A stretch of DNA of 6,119 bases, taken from positions 1 to 6,119 of the forward strand of contig WLLG01000149.1 in NCBI GenBank assembly GCA_009700815.1, read 5' to 3'. Within the stretch, counting starts at the first letter, position 1; every line of letters starts with the position of its first letter. Position numbers and translations under genes: made by a program. This document shows positions 1 to 5,215 of this stretch, one piece after another. The notes below the pieces were generated by a model. That model was not told where the DNA came from. It worked only from the letters and a program-made list of their open reading frames with translations, and did no database searches. This DNA comes from Actinomycetota bacterium (GTDB taxonomy: Bacteria; Actinomycetota; Acidimicrobiia; Acidimicrobiales; Microtrichaceae).

Positions 1-1
1 A

Positions 2-115
2 ATTGGGTATGGACCCGATCCCGCTAGGCGGGTCAACCGCAGAATTCCTCTAACACTGAATTGGCCTGAGGTTCCACTAGATACTTATCGGGATGCCAAA
101 GCGGAGCCAACCTGA
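2..115 (+). CDS. Possible C-terminal fragment of an unidentified protein (partial)
   Basis: An open frame enters from the left edge and ends at TGA (113-115), giving 37 residues that finish LDTYRDAKAEPT. The peptide looks protein-like, with a PLTLNWPEVPLD stretch, and the position fits a gene converging on the MDR gene, whose stop lies 16 bases further right. Tight convergent spacing also occurs elsewhere in this window. I do not recognise the family. An open stretch of this length can arise by chance, and the antisense strand of the same bases is also open for 32 codons, so this is only a tentative call. Confidence 0.3.
   Translation: MGYGPDPARRVNRRIPLTLNWPEVPLDTYRDAKAEPT
20..32. repeat. 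Small GC-rich hairpin near the left edge
   Basis: CCCGC (20-24) and GCGGG (28-32) form a five-pair stem with a TAG loop. An alternative six-pair stem joins GACCCG (12-17) to CGGGTC (29-34). There is no T-run. If the rightward open frame is real, this lies inside coding sequence. Confidence 0.25.
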
Positions 116-132
116 TCAGGCCGAGTTGGTCC
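103..132. terminator. Candidate convergent terminator hairpin
   Basis: GGA (103-105) plus CCAAC (107-111) can pair with GTTGG (125-129) plus TCC (130-132), making an eight-pair stem with one bulged G at 106 and a 13-base loop. The loop contains the palindrome CTGATCAG. It sits between the possible rightward fragment's stop and the MDR stop, where a bidirectional terminator would be expected. There is no T-run on either side, so it would not be a classical intrinsic terminator. This is inference from pairing only. Confidence 0.3.
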
Positions 133-1100
133 TAGACCGTAAAAACCTGTTTACCAAAACCGGCACCAGCTTGTAGTCGCTCGAAGGCCTGTCGAGCCTC
201 AGCTAGTGGGCGAACCTCGTCAATAACAGGTCGCACATCTGATGACTCCATGAACTCGAGCAGTTGGAGGAGTTCTTCGCGGGTTCCCATGGTTGATCCC
301 ACCACGCTGAGCTGCAAGAAGAAAACCCGATTCAAGTCCGCAGGTGGATTCGCTCCGCTAGTTGCGCCACTGACGACAACTCGGCCGCCCGGGCGCAGCG
401 AACGAAGCGAATGCTCCCATGTGGCATCACCGACCGTCTCGATGACCAGGTCCATCTTCTCGGGAAATCGCTCCCCAGAGGCGAGGGCGAGTTCAGCGCC
501 CAAGCCGAGCGAGCGAGCACGCTTCTGCGGATCTCGAGAGGTGCAAAACACTCGGTGTCCCAGAGCAACACCCAATTGAATAGCAGCCGTCGCGACGCCA
601 CCACCAGCACCTTGTACCAGAACGTTCCCTGGACCATCTAGGCCCGAGCGGGTAGTCAGCATCCGGTAAGCAGTCAGCCATGCCGAAGGCATGCATGCAG
701 CTTCCTCCCAGGTCAGCGCCTGTGGCTTTGGCACCAAGTTTCGGAGCGGGACTATGACCTGCTCGGCAAGCGTCCCTTGATGCAACTCAGACAGGAGAGT
801 CCGCCGCGGGTCAAGAGTCTCGTCTCCTTGACCAGCCTCGGGGTCGCCAATCACAGAATGAATCACCACCTCGGTGCCGTCATCAAGAACTCCAGCACCA
901 TCGCAGCCGAGCGTCATAGGAAGACGCGAAGGGTCCAACCCAACGCCCTTCAGTGACCACAAGTCATGGTGATTCAGAGCGCAGGTTCGCAGATTCACTC
1001 GCACCCAGCCATCTGGCGGTTCGGGAGGCGGAACCTCTGCGATGCTCAGACCACTGAGTGGATCAGTGGCGGATTGTGAGACGCACCGAACTGCGAGCAT
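132..1100 (-). CDS. Zinc-free MDR-family NAD(P)H-dependent dehydrogenase / quinone oxidoreductase
   Basis: A 322-residue member of the medium-chain dehydrogenase/reductase superfamily. The N-terminal GroES-like catalytic domain shows CALNHHDLW at 40-48 and LGCDGAG at 64-70. The Rossmann domain has VLVQGAGGGVA at 160-170 and a T187-S188-R189 turn after the second strand, which suggests NADPH preference. The C-terminus GFGKQVFTV closes the catalytic domain as usual. The GHE zinc motif and the four-cysteine structural-zinc loop are absent: residues 84-110, where that loop would lie, contain no cysteine. This places it with the quinone oxidoreductase/enoyl reductase side of the family rather than zinc alcohol dehydrogenases. 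The length is normal and the gene looks intact. It starts 4 bases after the stop of the upstream reductase fusion with only a weak GGTAGG 3 bases before ATG, so translational coupling within a two-gene operon is likely. The substrate cannot be read from the sequence. Confidence 0.88.
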   Translation of the reverse strand: MLAVRCVSQSATDPLSGLSIAEVPPPEPPDGWVRVNLRTCALNHHDLWSLKGVGLDPSRLPMTLGCDGAGVLDDGTEVVIHSVIGDPEAGQGDETLDPRRTLLSELHQGTLAEQVIVPLRNLVPKPQALTWEEAACMPSAWLTAYRMLTTRSGLDGPGNVLVQGAGGGVATAAIQLGVALGHRVFCTSRDPQKRARSLGLGAELALASGERFPEKMDLVIETVGDATWEHSLRSLRPGGRVVVSGATSGANPPADLNRVFFLQLSVVGSTMGTREELLQLLEFMESSDVRPVIDEVRPLAEARQAFERLQAGAGFGKQVFTV

Positions 1101-1104
1101 GGGC

Positions 1105-2889
1105 CTACCAATACTCTTCGAAGTGCAAGTTTCCCCGTTGCTTGCGGTGATCGATCAAAAATCCCTTAGCAGCGAGGAGTTCCACGACTCCGGTCGTTTC
1201 TGGGAAGACCTCAACCCCGTCCACCTCTTCGGGAAGCCCAATCATGGATGGGTTGCCGCACAGGTACACATTTGTTGTTTCCGGGTCGAGCGTGATGCCA
1301 TATTCCGTAGTCAGGGTTCCCTCTGTAATCAGCGACTGAATATAGCGTTTGGGAACATCCGCCTCACGAGTTGGCATGGGCAAGTAGTGGTAGTTCGAGT
1401 ATCGCTCCTCGAGTTCTCGATGTTGCTTGAGATAGCCAAGGTCTGCCCATTCGCGCACGGATACTGCCGAAAGGATCGGCCCGCGGTGGCCCTTTCTGAG
1501 CAGTTCAACCACCATTGCGTTATGGGGTGCCTCGCCAGTACCAGTCGAGAAGAACAGGACCGTACTCAGTGGGTCCGTTACAGCGGCAAGGGTGTAGCGC
1601 CCTGCCACCTTTGGTCCTAGGTAGATGCGGTCTCCCGGGCGCTTCAGCGCCAACCTTGGAGTCAGACCTGGCACGTTGTCCTCGGTTGGAGGAACAAGAA
1701 CTATGTAGAACTCAAGTTCCTCGACGCCTTCCTCACCAGAGAGGTAACCGTATTCGTCGAACATCCGACTAGAAATTGAGTAGGAGCGACGAACAAGCTT
1801 CTCCCACTGCTCATCTAGGCGAGGGTCCTCTGCATCATCAATTCGAGCTTCCCAGTACCCCAGGCCCAACGAGGCGTACTGCCCGGGAAGGTGCGATATT
1901 TCCCCTCGATCAGGCCGAACCCGAAGAACCCAAAGGTCTGAATGCGTTGGCTCGAAGTGCGTAATCGTGGCGTTGTAGTTCTCGGCGCAGAGTTCCTCGA
2001 TCGCTCCGGTAAAGCCACGGCGTCGCTCTGCAGCGGAGGGTGGTTCGACTAACTCAACCTGCGGGAAGACTTGCGCCACGACACGGGCGATATCCCAACC
2101 GGGAGCCACTGCAAGGCCCTCTGCCGCAAGATCGACATCACCGATAAAGAACACTCTGCCGCAAGCTAGAGCCTCCTGCGTCGCCCCAACTTCTTCGGGC
2201 TGCAGGATCCTGCGTTCCGAGGCAAAGACCACGTGATCGAACTGCAAGTCAGGTGTCCGACGGTCACTAAAGAATGCCATCGGGTATCCGTCCACCTCGT
2301 CGACCTGATCTGGAATAGACCGATACAACAGGGTTGCCCGGCGCTCACGTTCCAGACGCCGAAGCCAAGATTCACCAGCCGGTGACATGAGGGCGGGGTT
2401 CATCCCGCCGCCGGCTAGAACCACGCCAGCACCGGCTGTGGCCAGTGCAGAAGCAATCTCGACAGCGTGATCCGTATGGCCGATCACGAGGACGTCTTCA
2501 TCAACAGCAGTGGTGGGGATCTGATCAATCAGAATTCGTTCCCCAATGCTTGCAGCGATAGGTGGGCGCCAGTCGGGATTATCTCCACGCTGCGCAATGA
2601 CAACTGCACGAGTCCGGTAGGCATGCCGCTGTGTTGTCACTATGAGATCGCTGCCAGATGAGCCACCGTCAGAGTTCGTATCTGAGGGGGCTGCTAGAGC
2701 AATAGATTGAACCGTCTCGCCGTAGCCGACATCGAGCTGATGCTCTCCAACGAGTTCAGGGAATGCCACTGCCGAACTGGGCTCCAAGATGCGAACCTGT
2801 TCAAGGCCAGCTTCTTGCATAGAGACCGCAACCGAAAGGCCACCGGCGTTTCCGCCAAAGATGACCAACTCGTATGCGTTGCTACTCAT
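1105..2889 (-). CDS. Fusion flavoprotein: pyridine-nucleotide oxidoreductase-like domain plus ferredoxin-NADP+ reductase domain
   Basis: A 594-residue fusion. Residues 1 to about 285 resemble the two-Rossmann thioredoxin/glutathione reductase fold: an FAD-binding FGGNAGGL at 11-18 with acidic E36 after strand 2, a second nucleotide site VLVIGHTDHAVE at 133-144, and the late FAD motif FFIGD at 247-251. There is no CxxC; the whole protein has only C243, C301 and C544. Residues from about 300 to 594 form a ferredoxin-NADP+ reductase domain: the flavin motif RSYS at 368-371, the NADP-binding STGTGEAPHNAM at 448-459, VYLCGNPSMIG at 541-551, and a terminal EEYW like bacterial Fpr-type reductases. 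It probably moves electrons between NADPH, one or two FADs and a ferredoxin-like or protein partner in the cytosol. ATG 2889 is chosen because AAAGGAG lies 7 bases upstream. It leads an operon with the MDR gene. Family assignment of each half is firm; the physiological partner is unknown. Confidence 0.85.
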   Translation of the reverse strand: MSSNAYELVIFGGNAGGLSVAVSMQEAGLEQVRILEPSSAVAFPELVGEHQLDVGYGETVQSIALAAPSDTNSDGGSSGSDLIVTTQRHAYRTRAVVIAQRGDNPDWRPPIAASIGERILIDQIPTTAVDEDVLVIGHTDHAVEIASALATAGAGVVLAGGGMNPALMSPAGESWLRRLERERRATLLYRSIPDQVDEVDGYPMAFFSDRRTPDLQFDHVVFASERRILQPEEVGATQEALACGRVFFIGDVDLAAEGLAVAPGWDIARVVAQVFPQVELVEPPSAAERRRGFTGAIEELCAENYNATITHFEPTHSDLWVLRVRPDRGEISHLPGQYASLGLGYWEARIDDAEDPRLDEQWEKLVRRSYSISSRMFDEYGYLSGEEGVEELEFYIVLVPPTEDNVPGLTPRLALKRPGDRIYLGPKVAGRYTLAAVTDPLSTVLFFSTGTGEAPHNAMVVELLRKGHRGPILSAVSVREWADLGYLKQHRELEERYSNYHYLPMPTREADVPKRYIQSLITEGTLTTEYGITLDPETTNVYLCGNPSMIGLPEEVDGVEVFPETTGVVELLAAKGFLIDHRKQRGNLHFEEYW

Positions 2890-2909
2890 CGGGAAGCTCC
2901 TTTGTCCAT
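2886..2909 (-). other. Possible 7-codon leader ORF overlapping the fusion gene start
   Basis: A minus-strand ATG at 2909 opens MDKGASR and stops at a TGA that overlaps the fusion gene's ATG as ATGA. The main gene's AAAGGAG lies inside this mini-ORF. No convincing ribosome binding site precedes its own ATG, so it may be coincidence. If translated, it would couple ribosomes to the main start. Confidence 0.2.
2897..2903 (-). promoter_or_regulatory. Strong ribosome binding site of the reductase fusion
   Basis: AAAGGAG on the minus strand, 7 bases before ATG 2889, is the best Shine-Dalgarno match in the window and fixes the start of the fusion gene. Confidence 0.8.
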
Positions 2910-2924
2910 GCGAACTGATCAGGG

Positions 2925-2939
2925 GTGCACAAGATGCAC
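2925..2939. repeat. Inverted repeat GTGCA-N5-TGCAC in the fusion gene's leader
   Basis: Perfect five-base arms (2925-2929 and 2935-2939) flank a five-base spacer. The repeat lies downstream of the predicted transcription start and 21 bases before the ribosome binding site, so it could be an operator for a dimeric regulator or a small RNA hairpin. Short arms make chance possible. Confidence 0.35.
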
Positions 2940-2950
2940 TGTCCCTGTTG

Positions 2951-2978
2951 ATGCTAGGGGGTGAACGAGTGTCTGCAA
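2951..2978 (-). promoter_or_regulatory. Candidate promoter of the reductase fusion-MDR operon
   Basis: The minus strand reads TTGCAG, 16 bases, then TAGCAT. The -10 box fits the actinobacterial TANNNT pattern, while the -35 box matches TTGACA at only three positions. Transcription would begin near 2944, leaving a leader of about 55 bases with the strong ribosome binding site at its end. The -35 box lies inside one arm of an inverted repeat (2972-3010). This is a motif match only. Confidence 0.45.
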
Positions 2979-3010
2979 CTTACGCCCTGAGTATCAGCCA
3001 CGGTTGCAGA
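2972..3010. repeat. Nested inverted repeat in the divergent promoter region
   Basis: TCTGCAAC (2972-2979) is exactly reverse-complementary to GTTGCAGA (3003-3010), with 23 bases between them. Inside lies a second, almost concentric inverted repeat, CTGA-GTA-TCAG (2987-2997). The left arm contains the predicted -35 box of the fusion operon. This is the expected geometry for a repressor operator controlling one or both divergent genes, although no regulator gene is in the window. Confidence 0.4.
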
Positions 3011-3027
3011 GATGGCATTGTTGAGCA

Positions 3028-3150
3028 CTAGCTAGAAATATGCAATGTCGGTTGAGGTGAATGGCGCCGCCGCTGTTTTTGCTGCTCACCTATTCACAAA
3101 GTTGTTCAACTAGGAACCTGTCCTCCTCATCCCACGGAAAGCCGGCCTCA
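3028..3150 (+). other. Leader region upstream of the LLM oxidoreductase
   Basis: The right half of the divergent region. It contains the palindrome CTAGCTAG (3028-3035) and a short inverted repeat AGTTG-TT-CAACT (3100-3111). I cannot identify a convincing rightward -10/-35 pair. The same frame as the LLM gene is open back to an ATG at 3061, but the resulting 30 extra residues are rich in Ser and Leu and unlike the family, so I treat this stretch as untranslated. Confidence 0.4.
3136..3141 (+). promoter_or_regulatory. Ribosome binding site deciding the LLM gene start
   Basis: GGAAAG ends 9 bases before ATG 3151. It is a moderate Shine-Dalgarno match, and together with the family N-terminus it favours this start over the ATG 90 bases upstream. 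Confidence 0.5.
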
Positions 3151-4041
3151 ATGAAATTCGCAATCATTCCGCCCGTTCGCTCCGACGTAACCGCCGATCC
3201 CGATTGGATGACCGGGTTTGCACGTCATGCCGAGGCCCTTGGATTCGAGTCGATCGTTCTGGTTGAACACGCCGTGGTCATCTCTGGCTACGAGCACAAA
3301 TACCCCTATTCAGAATCTGGCCGAATGCCCCTTCCTGATCAGTGCATTGTGCCCGACCCCTTAGACCTGCTTGCGTACCTGGCCGCAGTCACCACAACAT
3401 TGAAGCTCGCCACCGGAGTCCTCATCCTGCCCGAGCATCACCCGGTGGTGTTAGCCAAGCGGCTCGCTACGATCGACCGGCTGTCAGCTGGTCGAGTCAG
3501 ACTATGCGTGGGCGTTGGCTGGATGAAGGAAGAGTTAGAGGCATGCGGTATTCAGTACTCGACTCGCGGTAGGCGCACCGATGAATGCATTGACGTGCTC
3601 CGGCGGCTCTGGGGAGCGGAGGACGAGAACGGCTTGTCCTTTTCTGGGGAGTTCTTTGAATTTGACCATGCTCACAGCAACCCGAAGCCTGCACAGGAAA
3701 ACGGGATTGCCATTCATATCGGTGGCCATACCAAAGCAGCAGCTAGGCGGGCGGGACTGCGCGGGGACGGGTTTCAGCCACTCGGCTTACGTGGCGAAGA
3801 CCTGAGCCGAATGCTGGAGGTGATGAACGAAGCCGCCGAGGAGTCAGGACGCGACCCGTCGGCTCTTGAACTCAGCCTTGGGGGAGCGTTGTCGACTACT
3901 ACGGAACAGTCCGTGGAGGAGGCCGCTGCTGCAGGTGCTCACCGACTCGTGGTATCGCCTTCGCAGGACACAGAACTCGCGGCAGTCTGCGATGAGATGT
4001 CAGCCTTTGCAGAGCGGGTACATCTTCAGCCAATGAGCTAG
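3151..4041 (+). CDS. LLM-class F420-dependent oxidoreductase
   Basis: A 296-residue luciferase-like monooxygenase-fold protein of the F420-dependent type. It opens MKFAIIPP, the usual first strand of the barrel, and carries the diagnostic block TGVLILPEHHPVVLAK (88-103), then DRLSAGRVRLCVGVGW (109-124), GRRTDE (140-145) and HIGG (189-192) near the cofactor phosphate site. Such enzymes use reduced or oxidised coenzyme F420 for hydride transfer to diverse substrates in the cytosol; FMN use cannot be excluded from sequence. ATG 3151 is chosen over the in-frame ATG 3061 because it begins at the conserved first strand and has GGAAAG 9 bases upstream. It is divergent from the reductase fusion and overlaps the next gene's stop by 4 bases tail to tail. 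Length is ordinary and the gene is intact. The substrate is unknown. Confidence 0.88.
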   Translation: MKFAIIPPVRSDVTADPDWMTGFARHAEALGFESIVLVEHAVVISGYEHKYPYSESGRMPLPDQCIVPDPLDLLAYLAAVTTTLKLATGVLILPEHHPVVLAKRLATIDRLSAGRVRLCVGVGWMKEELEACGIQYSTRGRRTDECIDVLRRLWGAEDENGLSFSGEFFEFDHAHSNPKPAQENGIAIHIGGHTKAAARRAGLRGDGFQPLGLRGEDLSRMLEVMNEAAEESGRDPSALELSLGGALSTTTEQSVEEAAAAGAHRLVVSPSQDTELAAVCDEMSAFAERVHLQPMS

Positions 4042-4048
4042 TTGCTCA
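4034..4048. terminator. Weak hairpin across the two convergent stop codons
   Basis: TGAGC (4034-4038) pairs with GCTCA (4044-4048) around a five-base loop that contains part of the shared CTAG. No T-run follows on either strand. The genes leave no intergenic space here, so any terminator must overlap coding sequence; this is the only small symmetric element at the junction. It is weak. Confidence 0.15.
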
Positions 4049-5135
4049 GCCAAGGTCCACCAGCTAGGAACTGCTCAAGCATCTGTAGGTGACGCTCAGG
4101 ATCTAGCCCATTAGCGCTCAGCCACTTCGTGTCATGGGTTTGGCCGTAGCGTTCTCCGCCGTCACAGATCAGGGTCACCACCGAGCCCGTCTGCTGAGCA
4201 GTACGCATACCTGCGATGATCTGCAGCGATCCCCACAGGTTGGTTCCCGTCGAGGGTCCAACGTTTCGTCCGATCGCAGAGAGCAAGTACTGCATGGCTG
4301 CAATCGAAGCCGCATCGGGGACCTGGATCATCCGATCAATCACGCTGGGCAGAAATGACGGCTCCACCCGCGGGCGGCCTATCCCCTCGATACGTGAGGC
4401 CACAGAGCTCGTTACGCTTGGGTCCTGACGCATCCAGCCCTCAAAAAAGGCCGAGCCTTCGGGGTCCACCACTGCGAGTGCAGTCTCGTGGCGGCGGTAG
4501 CGAACATAGCGGCCGATGGTTGCTGAGGTGCCACCAGTGCCGGCCCCGACAACGATCCAAGACGGAATTGGATTCGGTTCAAGTCTGAGCTGGTCAAAGA
4601 TCGACTCAGCAATGTTGTTGTTGCCACGCCAGTCCGTCGCTCGCTCTGAGAAGGTGAACTGATCCATATAGTGCCCACCCGTCTGCACCGCGACTGCTCT
4701 GGCCTCTGCGTACATCTGGGCTGGTTGTTCGACGAAATGGCAACTACCCCCAAATTTCTCAATCAGCACGCACTTCTCTTTGCTTGTGCTTCGTGGCATG
4801 ACTGCTACGAACGGCAGACCTAGGAGTTGAGCAAAGTAGGCCTCAGACACTGCAGTTGAGCCCGATGAGGCTTCAACCACGGTGGTCTCTGCACCAATCC
4901 AGCCGTTCGACAGCGCATAAAGAAAAAGCGAGCGAGCTAATCGATGCTTCAGTGAGCCGGTTGGGTGCGTTGACTCATCCTTGAGGTAAAGCTGGATTCC
5001 CCAATCCTGAGGTAGCGGGAGTACCAGCAGATGAGTGTCCGCTGAGCGGTTCGCATCAGCTTCGACTTTCTGGATCGCCTCATGTCGCCAGATTCGATCG
5101 CTCTCGCTACTGCGGTCCACGTCTTGATATCGCAT
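4038..5135 (-). CDS. cds1: PLP-dependent L-cysteine desulfhydrase, Cds1-like (cysteine synthase fold)
   Basis: A 365-residue fold-type II PLP enzyme. The Schiff-base lysine is K63 in PTGSLKHRLA (58-67). SSGST at 90-94 is the substrate-carboxylate loop, GAGTGGTSA at 197-205 the phosphate-binding loop, and the C-terminal STGTNLWG (295-302) and CDGGERY (324-330) complete the active site. The long conserved stretches around DESTHPTGSLKHRLARSLF, ATDWRGNNNIAES and RYVRYRR match what I recall of mycobacterial Cds1 (Rv3684) better than CysK or CysM. Cds1 converts L-cysteine to H2S, pyruvate and ammonia in the cytosol, linking sulfur metabolism to redox balance. The N-terminal segment (about 15-35, ending ADANRSADTHLL) is also Cds1-like and supports ATG 5135, which is preceded by a promoter placed for leaderless transcription. 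It is not in an operon here. Cysteine synthase or another beta-replacement activity remains possible. Confidence 0.87.
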   Translation of the reverse strand: MRYQDVDRSSESDRIWRHEAIQKVEADANRSADTHLLVLPLPQDWGIQLYLKDESTHPTGSLKHRLARSLFLYALSNGWIGAETTVVEASSGSTAVSEAYFAQLLGLPFVAVMPRSTSKEKCVLIEKFGGSCHFVEQPAQMYAEARAVAVQTGGHYMDQFTFSERATDWRGNNNIAESIFDQLRLEPNPIPSWIVVGAGTGGTSATIGRYVRYRRHETALAVVDPEGSAFFEGWMRQDPSVTSSVASRIEGIGRPRVEPSFLPSVIDRMIQVPDAASIAAMQYLLSAIGRNVGPSTGTNLWGSLQIIAGMRTAQQTGSVVTLICDGGERYGQTHDTKWLSANGLDPERHLQMLEQFLAGGPWLSN

Positions 5136-5170
5136 ACCCTCAGGTTACGCCCAGCGGTGAGCAGGGTCAG
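5136..5170 (-). promoter_or_regulatory. Leaderless promoter of the Cds1-like gene
   Basis: On the minus strand CTGACC (5165-5170) is followed by 17 bases and TAACCT (5142-5147), then GAGGGT and the ATG at 5135. The -35 box matches TTGACA at four of six positions, the spacer is ideal and the -10 box fits TANNNT. A -10 box ending 6 bases before ATG puts the transcript start on the A of the start codon, so the mRNA would be leaderless. GAGGG is too close to ATG to act as a normal ribosome binding site. Confidence 0.6.
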
Positions 5171-5202
5171 CAGGTACGGGTGGTGACTCGTGAGCCGCGA
5201 TC

Positions 5203-5208
5203 TAGGCT
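5203..5208 (+). promoter_or_regulatory. -10 box for leaderless start of the flavoprotein gene
   Basis: TAGGCT fits TANNNT and ends 7 bases before GTG 5216, so transcription would begin at or one base before the start codon. A weak -35 candidate, TGGTGA (5181-5186), lies 16 bases upstream. This supports GTG 5216 over the in-frame GTGs at 5180 and 5183. Confidence 0.45.
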
Positions 5209-5215
5209 GAGGGCG

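Noticed and set aside
1..40. Hairpins at the left edge as a tRNA 3' end
   Set aside because: No T-arm consensus or acceptor-stem pairing could be found.
36..131. Readthrough extension of the MDR protein past its TAG, with a WHPDK string recalling the DnaJ HPD motif
   Set aside because: The stretch is 32 codons and follows a normal family C-terminus; HPD alone without the surrounding J-domain helices is not evidence.
1042..1620. A 192-codon rightward open frame
   Set aside because: It is antisense to the end of the reductase fusion and start of the MDR gene, both of which have clear family motifs; its translation has no recognisable domain.
3061..3150. N-terminal extension of the LLM protein from ATG 3061
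   Set aside because: The extra 30 residues are low-complexity and precede the conserved MKFAIIPP start; it is not a convincing signal peptide, and the family is cytosolic.
2890..3150. A riboswitch or small RNA in the divergent region
   Set aside because: Only short dyads are present; no recognised aptamer core or terminator with a T-run is visible.
4036..4067. Two AGCTAG copies as a direct-repeat attachment site
   Set aside because: The shared core is only six bases, one copy holds the stop codons of intact genes, and there is no mobile gene nearby.
4412..4762. A 116-codon leftward open frame
   Set aside because: It lies in another frame inside the Cds1-like gene, whose active-site motifs are continuous through this region.
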